Source: Pithys albifrons albifrons
Lineage: Eukaryota > Chordata > Aves > Passeriformes > Thamnophilidae
NCBI RefSeq assembly: GCF_047495875.1
Contig: NC_092461.1
Span: forward strand, 68,374,299-68,438,298
Direction of reading: 5' to 3'
DNA length: 64,000 nucleotides
Of the stretch, positions 38,212 to 53,200 are shown in pieces. Each line of letters begins with the position of its first letter. Within the stretch, counting starts at the first letter, position 1. Position numbers and translations under genes: made by a program. Under the pieces are notes generated by a model. That model was not told where the DNA came from. It worked only from the letters and a program-made list of their open reading frames with translations, and made no database searches.

Positions 38212-41200
38212 GTAAGCAAGACGTGACATTTCATTAAAACCTGATGAAGCTCTTATTCCTCATTTACCTTTCAAGATTATCAATATATACCTGATTGTTG
38301 TTACTATTGCATGCCAGTGCAGGACGGGTTTGTTTTCTGTTTTATCCATGATGGCCAGTGGTACTTGAGAGTTAAAACCCAAACCATTGAGACTTTTGTG
38401 TATGTGAAATCTTTGCCTTATGCATTTTTTCCTTTGGTGTTACAAAATGAGCTCCTTCTTCTGGCTGAATATATATGCTATTTTTTAATTGCTTTCTTTT
38501 TCCTCTTTCACTTTTTATAACTACCCCTGGATTTCCTCATTTGAAGAGCACCTGAAATGTTTGTTATGTTAAAAATTAGGTAAATTAATTATATTATTTT
38601 GGAGTCAATATATGAAGACTGGAATTTAAATGCCAATTCCCTGATAGCTGGTATGTCAGCATGTGTTAGCATAATTTAATTGTATTTAACCAGTCTTTTA
38701 CATAAAATGCCAGATGAGAGCTAAAAGAAGCACTTAAGTCTCAATTCACTCACTAGATGCTTCTTGAAATTAACTTTAGAGCCTAAAACTGTTATGGAAC
38801 GATACGTTATTTTCTTTCTATGTATTTTGGACAACTAGTTTCTCTACTAGAATGTCAAAACTAAGGCCCTGTTCCTTGTCCTTCTACTATTATTTTTTTA
38901 TAAAGGCAGACTTAATAAATGATTTGGTTTTTCTTTCTGAGGAAATCATAAGCCTCTTTCAGAGCCATTCAGTCTAGATGCAGCTAAAGGAGAAAGAGAT
39001 GCATAAGAGCAATTTACATAAAGAACAAATCCGTCTTGAAAATCATCTCTATTTGTTCTCTAGTCAAAGGGAAGCGGGTTTTAAAGGCATTGATAACCAG
39101 ATGGTGCAGCAGCTGTATCATATAGGCTTTGTAAGACTAAGATGTAACTTTCAAATCCAGGAAAGTACACTACATCAAAATCAACAGCTACATCAGGCAG
39201 CTTAAAATGCTCACTTCACAATAAAGAGCTATTTACTTTTCTCATAAGAAAATGATTTTTAAGGCCTTGGCTCTTTTAAACCTTAATAATTTTTTTCTTT
39301 TTCTAAGGTCTGACTTTTTATTTGCACAGAAAAGATTCTTATCTAGTCCCTCACTGACAGCTGTGACTTTTTTCTGCCCTTCCAGCTGCTTCCCTGTTAT
39401 TTATACACTTCTCTTGCTAAGGAATGAAATGTTTTGCAGTTATTTTTTTCTTTACTTGATTAATCAATATATCATTGGAAGAACTTTTCATCCCCAAATC
39501 TCACAGCATTACAAAAAAAAAAAACCCCAACAAATGAAAACAACAACTTCACTCACAATCAAAAAGCCCCAAACTGACCCCCAGAACTGGTGCATGATAC
39601 CTGTAGTCAGGGGTCACTTGCACTGGTACAGGTGATGGGCTTTCAATATGTTGCAGCTCCACAGGTACACAAAGTAAAACAGAGGGAGAAGGGCCAAGAG
39701 GACTTTCAGAATTAAAAATATTGAAATACGAACTGCAGACAGAGTTTTGTTGGTTTTGTTTGTGTATTTATTTTGCAAAAAACACAAGCAAGATACTGTA
39801 ACAATACTACTGGATATTAATATGTTACTGAGGCATTTTGATATTTTGTGTTAACTAAACATTTTCTGCACCCTTAAATAGAAATGTAAGTTCAGTAAGA
39901 AACTTATGTGTGTTTATGTATTTTTCAGCTAAACATATAAAGACCCAGCTAGCTTTTAGTACTTAGTGATGGAAAACTGGAGCAGGTATAACTTGGAAAG
40001 AAATAACAAAAGTAGCTTCATACCCTGGAGTAAAAGGTGACATGTAAATATGGATGCTGACATGTCAAATCTTAAACAGTCACTGGTTAATAATAGCTTG
40101 GAATAGTTATTTCACCTCTCCAGTCCTTGTGATTTCTCTTGAACGATTGATTCAGAGGACTTTGCAGCCTTGAAGACAGTGAACTGAAAACTGAAGGAAA
40201 AATGGTATAGTTCAAGACAGTGAGACTGGGTGTTTTGATGTGTTTTTTATTTCTTTCTTTTAAGTGTGGTACTTCTGCCTTAAATGGAACTTGTATTTTC
40301 TGTGGAGGAGCTTCTGTTTCCTGTAAATGCTTCAAGTCTCCTCTTGACTTGAGTGAAGGTTGCTTTGCTCTTACTACTTCTCAATAGGTATTGGTTTGGG
40401 CTCGCTGCAAGTTAGTTTCATTGGGATAGATTGTATCAAACTGTGACATCTGTTACACTTTTAACAGGTTATGAGCTTCATGGTGTGGAAAATATTCCTG
40501 AAGGACCAGGGCTTGTTGTGTTTTATCATGGAGCTACTCCTGTTGACTGTATCTATTTCATGGCCAGACTTCTGATGATAAGGAAGAGACACTGCCGCGT
40601 GGTAGCTGATCATTTCGTCTTTAGAATACCAGGTAACATACTTCATTATAAACAGGCAGTTTTGAAACTCTTATTTCAATGGTGTAGTTAATAGAAATTG
40701 TGTCACAGAAACACAGCTTTCAGAACAGACATTAAGACAAATTTAGTGAAAATGTTGAAGTAGAGCTGTCTCTCACATGTTCTCTCATGTAAACATGTCT
40801 CTCACATGTTTTCAAATGAGTTTCTGAGAGTGGGTCATACTCCTGTCTGGGCAACACCTTCCAATGTGACTCTGTGGTGTTTAGAAACAAATAGGAGATC
40901 ACAGGAGAAAGAGTTATTTCTGTATTAATGATTATCAAAGACTTAAATAAGATGTTTCTTTTTTATTAATATAGGCAGAATGAGAGGTGTAACCTGATTA
41001 AGAATTAAACTGTGTGGAACCAATGCCCCTAAAGTTAAAAATACTAGTCTGGAGAAACAATGTGTTTTCTTATCCCACCCAACTGAGTATGGTGAGCAGC
41101 AGAACCTGTCCTGAAGAAGACTGTTTTGAGTAGAGTGTTTTTGGATGAAAGCTGTAGAAGTGTCCAGCATGTTTCTGTGAAATATGAGGTGAAGCATGAA

Positions 41201-44200
41201 GAAAATGAAAAAGATCTTTAGGCCAAGATTTTGACTGGACAGCTTAGTGAAATACACTGCTGATGGGTGAAATTAATTATGTGAGTGTTTTGGTTTTTGT
41301 CTGTGTGAAATACAGTAGTATCCATTTCTTTTCCCAGATTCAGTTTGTGACTAAAAACCTGTCAATTCACAAAATCAATTACAAGGAGTGTTTTGTAGTG
41401 TACTGATGCTTTGTGTGGAAACAATTCATATGAGAAGACTGTTGTTTTGTTAGAATAGTTTTATTTCTTAGTTCAGAAGATACTAGTGTCTTTATTTCTT
41501 CAGCCGTAGTCCCCAAAAACACCACAGTATGGCTTTGGCTCTACAACTGCTTTTGCCAACAGATTTTTTCAATTGGCTATCAAATCTTTTTCATACCGCT
41601 GACTAATATAACTTATTTAATAATGCAGATTTTGCTCCATATTGTATCAAATAATACTTATGCACAGTTGTTTATCAAATGGTATATTATGTTGTTTTTC
41701 TCCGTTTCTGCCTTACAATAAGGTTCTAAGGGCAAGTCCCCCAAATATCATTTAGAAACATTGCAGAGACATCTGACTGAATGGTTGATCTCAAAGAACT
41801 GGGTTCAGCAGTACAACATCTGGCTAACAGCTGGTTTCTACAGGCATTCCTCAGGGATTGATCCTGGAACCACTGCTGCTTATTGTTCTTATTGGACCAC
41901 TGGATGAGGGCTTGGAGCATGCACAGCAAATTCACCAGTGATACCAAACTGGGAGTTGTTGACACATAGGGGGTTAGACCTTGAGTTCAGAGAGACTTCA
42001 TAGAAGTCAACTGGAAGAAACCTCATGAAGTTCAGGAAAAGCAAATGTAAAATTGTGCATCTGGGATGGAGCAATTATGTGCAACAGTACCCTGGGTAAA
42101 AGGTAGCTGTGCAGGAAAGGGCTTTAGCATTCTAGTGGACCACAAGTTGAGAGTGAGTCAGCAGTGTGCCCTTGCAGCAAAGAAGATGAAGTGCATGCTG
42201 AGCTTTTTTTAGCATGAGAATGGTCAGATACCTGAACAGATTGCTTAGACAAATTGGGGAATCTCCATCCCTGGAGACTTTGAAGATTTCACCAGCTTGA
42301 GTGAAAAGGTTTTATCCCTTGGCCTGGCACCTGTGCAAGCACGTCCTAGTATGGTGTCCAGTTTTGGACTCCCCAGTACAGGACAAACTGACACACTAGT
42401 GCATATTCAGTAGATGATGGAGAGCTGGAGCACACAGTGTTTAAGGAGAGGCTGAAAGAACTGGATTTGTTTGATCTGTACCAGATAAGGATGGGGGGAA
42501 TATAGTATTGCTGTCTTCAGCAACCGAGCAGAAAGATGCAAAAAGAGGGTCAGATTCTTCTGACAAGTGCACAACAGTAGAAAGAGAAGCAACAGAGAGA
42601 CCAGTTAAAACACAGGAAATTTTGATTAGACATGTGAAAAGGTATTTTACCATGAGAGTGATCAGATACCTGAACAGATTGCTTAGACAAATTGAGGAAT
42701 CTCCATCCTTGGAGACTTTCAAAATTCCATTGGGTGAGGCCCTGAGTAGTCTGATCTAGTCAGACCCACTTTGTGTGGGAGGTTGTACCAGATGACCTCC
42801 AGAGCTTCCCTCCAATCTACATAATTCTGTTTCTGTGAAGAAATTAAGGCTATTCATGGAAGACAAGCCCAAAGAGCCCAGAAAATGTTCTGGATTGTTT
42901 AAAAATCTGTACAGTAATCTATGACTGGCAGCCCAGGTGGATGCTGCTTCTTTTATGAATCAAACAGAAAGACTGCATGATTTTGTCCTAGTACTAAGGC
43001 TGTCTGAGCTTGATTAAATCTTCAGATTAAACTGGATACTTTTTCAGAAGGCGTTTTAACAAAAGTTACTATGCTCAGTGCAGGGGAAATCGGGGGAGGA
43101 TTTGGGAGGTCTGTTAGACACTCTTGGATTAGATAATTTAGTGATTCTTTTCATTTTGCGATTATTAATTCTATGAATAGCTGTGAGGAGTGGCTTGTGC
43201 CGTGACTGAATCCCAGCTCCATGCCAGTATGCAGTTGCCAGTGTGCAGTCTCATTGCATCTTCTGCATGGGGCACTGCTGTCCCGAATTAACTAGAATTA
43301 ACTGAAGTGTGTTTGCACAGTTTTGCTGTGTCTCTTAAGGGATGCCTGCAATGCATCAGACATGCCTCTCCCTACTCCTTGTCTTGAAATAAATAGACAG
43401 CTTAATGGAAGTGAATCTAACCTAATGGGAGACTTTGTACAGTTACCTGGTGATTCCTGTTGAACATTGCCCTGTGTGATTTTTGTAATGTGTCTTTCCT
43501 TCATGTTGATGCAGAAGGACATGATTTGATTGTCTCAGTTTATACTGTGTCAGTATTAAGTATGCTTTTGTTGCTTGCATTTTGGGGAAGAAGGATATGA
43601 AATATGGTCTTGTGGCTTCTGGTTTTTTTCTTTTTTTTTATAACTGGAGGTTAGCCACAGGGATAAAACCAAACAATATTCCAGGTTTCTGCTTCTTTTA
43701 GATTCTTAGCTATGTAATTCTCAGGAACACATTGATTTCTCTAAGTTGAGTTAAGAGAAACTCCTCACTGTACTGTTTGGGAGAAGGCTGAGATTCACTT
43801 GTGTTCTTCTCCATCACCCTCTGCTATAGTATAGGCCATGTTTGCTTTCTAGAGTCATCTAGGAGCCCTCTTTGAAAGGTTGTCTACTATTTTAGGGAAC
43901 TAAGGCAGCCCCTCTCCTGTAATGTCTCAGAGGAAAGGAGCTGTGGCTCCTCTTGTTACAGTTCCATCAGAAACAGTAACCCAGTTCTTTTAACTAATTA
44001 CTCAGAAGGCTAGATTAAGGCACGCAACTCCGATGTTAAGTCTCAAACAGCTAATTGCTTTATTTTGACAATGATTAAAAGGGGAAAATGTGAGGGAGAG
44101 ATAGAGAAAAGGACAGTCTATTACCACAGTAACCAACAAGACACGGGGCAGGCAGGAGCAGGCCAAGCATGGCAAGGATGAGGAGAGGCAGGCAGGATGG

Positions 44201-47200
44201 AGTAACGAAGATGAGGAGAGGCCAGCAGGACTGGGGAATGGGGCCAACCATTGGACTTAGACCCTGGGTAAACCTGAGCTGGAATGGCTACTGGGCACCT
44301 CTGAGTGTTGTCATAAATACCCTCTGCTGGGCAACCACTGGTTAGCTCAGCTCTAGGCACTTCTATGGCGCTGATGTGGGGTAGCTGGTATCCAGGCAGG
44401 CTGGCTCTGCCGGGGTGGGAAAATGTAGCAACTTTTGCTGTAGACTTTCCTAGGTGCCTCTAAACGCAGCTCCCTGTGATACAGTAAGTCAGGTGTCTTC
44501 GGCTGCCTTATGGGGGCTCAGGGGACTAAGAAATAGTAAACTTTACTTCCTGATATACTGAGAGCAATCTGGCTAATTAGAGTAGTTAATCCATCTGTTA
44601 CTTTGCACCACCTTGTATGTGTATCTGGTGGACTAGACGCTTGGCAGATACACAGGTGTGCTTAGCTACAGTTGTGGAAGGCTGGATTCAGTGATCCAAA
44701 TGATTCCTCTCTGTCTGTGGTCCTAAGGGTCAACCACGGAAAAATGGTGACATCCTAGCCGTCTTACTACAACATAGTCAACAAGTCCTGATGTTAACGG
44801 GGCTAAGTTAGTAAAATATATAGTGCACATATGAGAGCAATGTTAAAGGCATTACTGGGTACTCCCCAAAGAGTTTTCAAATATTGGTGCAGACACAATG
44901 TTGGGGAAAATAGAAGAGTATGTTGGGGTGAAGGGCAGAGTTCAGGCTGAACTGTGGATTAAAATTAATATTGGACTTCTTGGTATCTGAAAGAATTAGT
45001 ATCCCTTCATGCTCTGGGAGGCTGAAAAATGGTGTTTAGATATTTTTGAGAGTTGTTTTGTTGTTTAAAATGGAAAAATGAATTGTTGTTCACTTACATG
45101 CAAAAGCCAGGTACTACTCCAGTGTTTTTTCTGACGTCGTGACAACCTTTGCCTGGTACACAGGTACTTTGCATGGTACACAGATGTCTGGCCTGCCCTT
45201 TCAGGGCCACTGCACTAGTTCCTGTCTCTCAGCTATTGTAACAGAGGCACATTCTTCTTCTTTGCTACTGGAGCAGAAGCACTGATAGTAATGTATGTTC
45301 TGCTGTCCAGGTTATGAAGTACAGCTCAGAATATAAAGTTTATACTGAAAATCAAAGGGAGAAGTGTATCTGAGAAGTTTTGTGAAGACCTGAAACCTCC
45401 TCCAAAACTGTTCTGTAGTACAAATTTTTGCCTGTATTCTGTTCGTACTTTGCTGACTGTAAAGCAAAATATATGCAGATATTCCCCCCAAAATGCCGAA
45501 GCAGTGCAAAGGATTTAGAAGGGTTTATTTTGGAGGTGAGGATGCTGAAAGCTTACAAACAAAGACCTAGCAGTGCTGGGAGCAGCACTAGGCTTGAGAA
45601 AAGACAAACCTCCCATTCGTTCCCTGGGGCTTTATCATCACGTCTTCCACCTGCTCGGCTCCCTCACTGGCTGGTAAGAGCCTGTAGCATCTGTGAGCGT
45701 TCTCTCTCTTGTGCCTGGGGAATCAGGTCCTGTGGAATGTGTGCGGAGAAACATCTAAAACTGTCTCTGGGAAAGATGCCTCGTTCCAGTCAGGAGAACT
45801 CCTTAGCAAGAATAACTGCCTCCTCAGTAGCAATAACTTCTGGAAAAGATTTATTTACTCCTACACTGACCTATGAACTCACAGTGTTTCTCTATCACAT
45901 GCACCTTCCCTATCCCTTCCCCAGCATATCCAATGAAGAAAGGAAGAATATTGTCACACCTTCTGCTTTTTTGGAGTCTCTTTTCCTGCTCAGCTCAACC
46001 CTTCTTATGATTGTTTTGTCTCTCTCCTGAGCTCTCTGACAGGAAGGACTTTGAGACAGGCGTCTTCTTACACCAGGTACATTCCATAGAGCTTTAATTA
46101 GTCTGGGAATGTAAAACATTGTAAAAAACAGCTATTGAAGATCCCACAGGCAAAGCACCTGAAATACATTACTTTAGAAAAAAGTGTATTTCAGGTGTCC
46201 TCTCTGCAAATGCTACTAGACAAGACTGTGAATGTCCCCAGCAGCGTGCGAGGCAGGCACAGCAAAATAGGAGGCAGATGTACAGCACCTTCTGTTTGTT
46301 CTGTTGTCATGTTTGTGGACAGATCCTAATTGTGTGTAGAGATGAATCGGGAGTCATTATACTCACATGAACTACAAAGACAAGTTAGAGATCAGAGTTT
46401 AGTTAAGACTAGGCTAGTGATACATTGCCTCCTAATTTTCTTCCCAAGCTCTTAGTTTATGCAAGCTGTAAGAAGACAGATGTGTCTTCCTAACTGTGTT
46501 TGGACTCTTCTTCACCATATGTGTATATGCAACAAATATGTGTTCATATTGACAGCTATTCATTTGTTATTGAGAGGCAAACAGGACTAGATCAGTTGTT
46601 TCCTTGTCTGTGGTTGATAAGGTTGTTTGTGTCAGTGAGAAACTTAAAGAAGTAATGTTGTCCATACTGCTCAGTTGTTTGAAGTTCCCATTTTGGTATA
46701 CAATACTCATAATACTGTATAAATTTAAAGTTCATTGAACCAAGTGAATAGGCCTGATTTTCTGCAAACAGTGGTTTATTCTAGTTCTGTCCTTTAACAT
46801 TAGACTTGTCTAAATTCATCAGATATGCTCCCATTTGATGCTTGTAAGCAAATTTTTGATACTCTGTTGTTTCTTGGAGAGTAGGGCGAGTATGAAATTT
46901 CAAATTAAAGATGATACAAGGAGTTTATTTCACATTAGGTTAACAAATTTTAGTTATAATATTAACAGAAGATGAATATGCCCAATTCAGGCTTGCCAGG
47001 TCTTTATATGAAAGGCTGTCCAGGTAGTCACAAACTGAACCAGGGAGTCAAGTGCTGCAGTGATCTGTAATACAGATCATGACAAAGAAAGTGAATCATT
47101 CTTATGCTCTTTGCCAAAGTTCACAGAACAAAAAAGCCACAACGATTTGCTGGTATTGCTTCTTGTTACATTTTATTTGGACTTTGCTATATTTGAATAG

Positions 47201-50200
47201 TAGACTTTGAGCAAGGAGCCAGTGCCCTGGAGCCAACCCCTTTGAAGGGGCACCTGAAAGATGTCAGAGTGCTTGCCAATTTTTTTTAGTTTAGTTCTGA
47301 TCATGAGATATTAGCTGACTTAACTGGGACAAAAAGCCACTAAACCCCCATAATCATCAAGTTTACGGCCCAAAATCTATAAGCAGGACTTAATGCTTCA
47401 GTCTCTCTTGGGAACTACAGCTTATTAAACAAGTAAGTTTTAGCCATAGTGTTCCGTGTTGGGAATTTGTATGCAGTGGTTGTATGAATTACCATTTTCT
47501 GAATTACTGTTATCTTACCCTACAGGTTTGAAGTTATTACTTGATGTACATGGAGTTATACCTGGACCAAGAGAAGCTTGTGTCAGTACTCTGAAGAAGG
47601 GCCATCTGTTAGCCATTGCCCCAGGTGGGGTTCGGGAAGCACTCTTTAGTGATGAGATGTACACTATGCTGTGGAGCAATCGGAAAGGCTTTGCTCAGGT
47701 GGCTATTGATGCAAAAGTGGTAAGTATGGCACATCATGGAAGAGACACAAAGAATGCTAAGTTATTAATACTTTCTTCCAGGTAAAGCTGTTTTGATTAT
47801 CATATATTTGCTGTTACAGTGCTGGCTGTCATGAATGTGGTCTACTTGCTCTCATAACTACATTGCAAGACACTTTCTGTTGCTTTTGATAGATAAGAAG
47901 GCTTTAGAGTCAGGTAAGAATAGTGTGGTCAGGAAATCCAGAGTTAAAAGAATGAGAGATGAAATACAGCATGGTTTCTCTGTTAAAAGAGTCTGCTGTT
48001 TTACACATACCTGGTCAGGTTGGTGATTGCTTAACCCCTGACCAGAATGGCTGGGAAGCAACGCTGCATCAACATTCCTGTTTCTCCTTTGACTGAAGTA
48101 TGGTGTGAGCCAGCAGAGTGTATACTCACTGGCACTATGTAGTGTATTGGCATTTTATGGTAGTAAGGGATATCCAGGATGAGTATCAGGAGATGCTGGT
48201 CACTGTTGTGAACTCTCTTCAATTCTAATGTATAGCACTGTGCTTGGTCAGCAGGCAGGTAATTATTCATAGGGAATCAACTGTGAAAGGCACAACACTG
48301 TGTGATATATTTGAATTGTAAATATTTTAATAATCACTTCAGAGTCCCTCTCATTCTGTATTTTTACTTGAAAGGTGTGTGCATATGTCCATAGGTCTGC
48401 CTACATATACCTAATTTAAAAGTAAGTCTCACCAAAAGTTTTATATTTAGGTACTGTCAAAGACAGACTGGTTAAATCTCTGGATTTTATACAGAAATAA
48501 AATGCTTTTAAGACACAAGTGTGTGTCACTTTTCTCACAAGGAAAATAGCACTGTTTAAACAGGGTATTTTCAGCAGGTTTAAAGGTTCTCTAGTGTATC
48601 GCAGTAGCATGTGAAAGGCCATATTTGAGATTCAACTCTAGTGGTATTAGTTACATTTATGTTACTGAATGTGTGTTCAGTTCCCTTTATGTGCTCATAA
48701 GGGTCTTGTGTGTTCATCCCCCTAAAAAAAAGACAACTGAGAGATGCAGTGAAAAAGGAGTAGTGTCAGAGGCAGGCTGAGAGTGGGAAAAATATCTTTA
48801 TTTAGATTGAAGATGAACTTTAAGTCGCCTTGAATTGTAAGCAGAACTCCTCATGGAAAGAAAAATGTGTCTGAAATGTCAGAAAAATGTGTCTACAATT
48901 CGACTCATTGAAATAGTCTCATTTCAGCGGTTTGTTTGCCAGAATTTTTGTCATATAAACTAATGTGGTGCATACAAAAATCTCTACTTCTATGTCAAAA
49001 GTAAAATGTTCCAAATAGGATTTTTCTAGAATAAAGTTTGTAATTCAGTTTAGGCAACTGCCCTCCTCTTTATTCTCTGTAATTGCATCATAATATATAC
49101 AGACTTTCCCCACCCCCCCCGCAAAAAAAGCACCAATGTGATACCTTTCTGAAAAGTTTTATGTACTAGCTCATCTCCATGCTTGTCTTTAAAAAGTTAC
49201 TAAGGATCTGAGTGTATGAAAATCCCATGAAGAGTTCTGTTTTTCTGATGATATTATGTACAGTGGGTACATGCTATAAAATGATAATGGAAAAACTTCA
49301 TATAGTAGTTGACCCCCTTATGGTTCTTGTAAATCTTGACAGCTGTTTGCAATAAACAAAAACAGCAATAAAAACTTGAAATATTCAACACCATTCCAAG
49401 TATTCATCAGCAGAAATAAATCATGGACATGTCTTGAATATGTCACATCCTGTGTGAAGCAATACCATCAGCATAGCAGAGCCGAATCAGACAAGCTTAG
49501 TGTCCCAATCCTGTGAATTCTTCCCTTTGAATGTAACTGCAAATTAGGTAAGAGATTTAAACAGTTAAGTAACATCTGTGCAAACACTGCTGGATGGGGG
49601 GAGGAATACCTGAATGCTCTGCAGGTTCTGAAATTCTGCACTGCTTTGAGAAAGTGGACTTACTGAAACAGTGATTCCTTGAAACCTCATGGCAGAAGGT
49701 CACAGAAGAAATTAAGAATACTTGTTTTACTCTCTCTATGTCCTTGTCTGAGAAATGCTTCTGAAATTAATCTGCTTGTTTAAGTAAGGTAGAAGTTTTT
49801 CAGATAGCACTATCTTCATTAAATTCTTAATTATTTTCTTTCCCTCCTAGCCCATCATTCCTATGTTTACACAAAATGTTCGAGAAGGCTTTAGGACATT
49901 AGGAGGAATAAGTAAGATATTTTCCTATTTTTTTTTGTAGTTTATTTTTCCATATATATCTAGCCTATCTCTTTAGAATAAATCCCCATATAAATTTGAG
50001 ATTTAACACAGCCTTGTGTCTTGAGGCTTACTCTCTGGCAGAGTTCAGAGATGTTATTAGGTTTTCATATCAGCATTAGATGTGGTATTGGCTCATCTAA
50101 GTTACTTTCACAAAAGTGTTCCTTTACAGAAGCAGTAGAAGAAGGGAAAAAAGAGCCACAAAAAGGCAGAAAGATTTACTATGCTTTTTCTCTGCTTACA

Positions 50201-53200
50201 TCTGCTTGGCCAACCCTAGGTTTTCTGCTGTCTGTTAAGAAGCAAAGCAAACAGGTTTGCAACTGATATGTAATTCCTTAAATGTTCTGCTAAAGCTCTG
50301 TACTTACCCCTCAACCTGTACTTAAACTTTGAATGATTTGAACTATTGTTTAATTTGTAGTTGTTTTACTATTTTGCACTAGACCTGTGGTTCCTCACAG
50401 AAACTTGCATTTGCCAGCTCTCTTTCCTCATCTCTATGGGACTTCCAGACAGAACATGAATAGATGGGTCTGTGTCTGAAGGGTCCACCTCTGGGATAAT
50501 TAGATGCTCTCATCTCTGCTGTTTTCTAGTGTTAAACTCCCTTTCTTTAAGCTTTCCAACTCACTGTCCAGCAGAAGGGGCCTGAACAGTCTCCTCCACG
50601 CCACATACTCTGCCTAAAGTATGGCACCATCAGTTTCATCAGAGGACTGCAGGGCAACACAGTTCTGTTTCTCTCCCCCTCTAATTAAGAGCTAAATATT
50701 GCATGGAGAAAGCCAAGGCATCACATGTAAAAGCTCAGAATAATTCACCTATTTGTCCTGTTGTACAAAAATAAATAGCAATTAATTGTTGCTGTATTCA
50801 GGAGAATCATCCCAAACAGAAGAAATTGAAGCCAAAATAATTCATGCTACTTGCATTTTACAGCAGAGTTCCTAGAGGAATTGAGCTCTTGATCCCCTGG
50901 AAGTAGTGCTCCAGTTTCAGTATTTTGGAATATTCTTTGTCTTTATAGGTTGTGTACAGAAAATTCCACATCTTGACCAGAAATGGTTTTCTTATGTCAG
51001 CACCTCAGTTAATGGAATTTCTTGTCTGCAATTGAGAAAGATAGTATTGGCACACATCCTTCAAAGAATCACTTTTGGGTACATTTGGATAAATGCTTAG
51101 AAGGTGGCATGTAGGGAAGGTGATGTGTCCTCTTAGAGCTGAGTGAAATATGTTTTTTTCTTTATATTGTTTCATTGTAACTAGTGTGTGATCTGAAGGA
51201 GCAGTTCAGTGGGTTTAGCATGACTGACCTTTAGGTAGATAAGGCTATTTCTGATTCACTAGATCACAGTGGAACTGAACAGTGCAGTCTTCCAGTACTA
51301 ATTTCTTATGCTAACCTGTAAAATGAGCTGGATCTCTTAACTTGTAATGTGTAGCATTCCTGTCCTTTCCAGGCAGGCAGCTATTGAATTTTTCTCCTCC
51401 TCTTCCTTCTCATTTCAGCTACTCTTTTCAGGAAAGATTCCACTCCAAGTTAGGGTAGAAACAATCTGATGGTAGCATTAATACAGCTTTTGGGAAATGT
51501 AAATCAAGGGTAGAAGAGCATTTGAGATGACATGTTGTTTGAGAAAATGGGTCGAGGGCTAGATTACTTTATAAGCCAGTCTCAATGTTGAGACATACTG
51601 GGAAAAAAACTTTACATAATAATCTCTTCCTTCTCGCCCCCCCCCCCCCCAACTTCCTTCTCGCCCCCCCCCCCAACCTTCCTTCTCGCCCCCCCCCCCC
51701 CAACTTCCTTCTCGCCCCCCCCCCCCAACTTCCTTCTCGCCCCCCCCAACTTCCTTCTCGCCCCCCCCCGCACTTCCTTCTCGCCCCCCCCCACTTCCTT
51801 CTCGCCCCCCCCCCACTTCCTTCTCGCCCCCCCCCACTTCCTTCTCGCCCCCCCCCACTTCCTTCTCGCCCCCCCCCACTTCCTTCTCGCCCCCCCACTT
51901 CCTTCTCGCCCCCCCCACTTCCTTCTCGCCCCCCCCACTTCCTTCTCGCCCCCCCCACTTCCTTCTCGCCCCCCCCACTTCCTTCTCGCCCCCCCCACTT
52001 CCTTCTCGCCCCCCCCCACTTCCTTCTCGCCCCCCCCCACTTCCTTCTCGCCCCCCCCCACTTCCTTCTCGCCCCCCCCCCCACTTCCTTCTCGCCCCCC
52101 CCACTTCCTTCTCGCCCCCCCCACTTCCTTCTCGCCCCCCCCACTTCCTTCTCGCCCCCCCCCACTTCCTTCTCGCCCCCCCCCACTTCCTTCGCGCCCC
52201 CCCCCACTTCCTTCGCGCCCCCCCCCCACTTCCTTCGCGCCCACCCCCACTTCCTTCGCGCCCCCCCCCACTTCCTTCGCGCCCCCCCCCACTTCCTTCG
52301 CGCCCCCCCCCACTTCCTTCGCGCCCCCCCCCACTTCCTTCGCGCCCCCCCCCACTTCCTTCGCGCCCCCCCCCTTCCTTCGCGCCCCCCCCCTTCCTTC
52401 GCGCCCCCCCCCACTTCCTTCGCGCCCCCCCCACTTCCTTCGCGCCCCCCCCACCTCCTTCGCGCCCCCCCCCACCTCCTTCGCGCCCCCCCCACCTCCT
52501 TCGCGCCCCCCCCACCTTCCTTCTCGCCCCCCCCACCTCCTTCGCGCCCCCCCCACCTCCTTCTCGCCCCCCCACCTCCTTCTCGCCCCCCCCACCTCCT
52601 TCTCGCCCCCCCCACCTCCTTCGCCCCCCCACCTCCTCTCGCCCCCCCCACCTCCTTCTCGTCCCCACCCACCTCCTTCTCGTCCCCCCCCCACTTCCTT
52701 CTCGCCCCCCCCCACTTCCTTCTCGCCCCCCCCCCACTTCCTTCTCGCCCCCCAACTTCCTTCTCGCCCCCCCAACTTCCTTCTCGCCCCCCCAACTTCC
52801 TTCTCGCCCCCCCCAACTTCCTTCTCGCCCCCCCCAACTTCCTTCTCGCCCCCCCCAACTTCCTTCTCGCCCCCCCCCAACTTCCTTCTCGCCCACCCCA
52901 ACTTCCTTCTCGCCCCCCCCAACTTCCTTCTCGCCCCCGCCCAACTTCCTTCTCGCCCCCCCCAACTTCCTTCTCGCCCCCCCCAACTTCCTTCTCGCCC
53001 CCCCAACTTCCTTCTCGCCCCCGCCCAACTTCCTTCTCGCCCCCCCCAACTTCCTTCTCGCCCACCCCAACTTCCTTCTCGGCCCCCCCCAACTTCCTTC
53101 TCGCCCCCCCAACTCCTTCTCGGGCCCCCCCCACTTCCTTCTCGCCCCCCCAACTTCCTTCTCGCCCCCCCACTTCCTTCCCCCCCCACATCCTTCCCCC

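Larger units (their letters stand above)
40633..47525 (+). other. Copy 2 intron after coding exon 2
   Basis: About 6.9 kb. It contains a rearranged CR1 (41,735-42,840) and a possible minus-strand LTR remnant from 43,954, both listed. A 200-codon + strand ORF at 45,428-46,030 has no recognisable domain and no splice context. Short repeats include 'gtctctcacatgtt' twice at about 40,768-40,810. Confidence 0.75.

Noticed and set aside
45428..46030. 200-codon + strand ORF as an intron-nested gene
   Set aside because: No recognisable domain, biased low-information sequence, no clear promoter; kept only as a low-interest observation.
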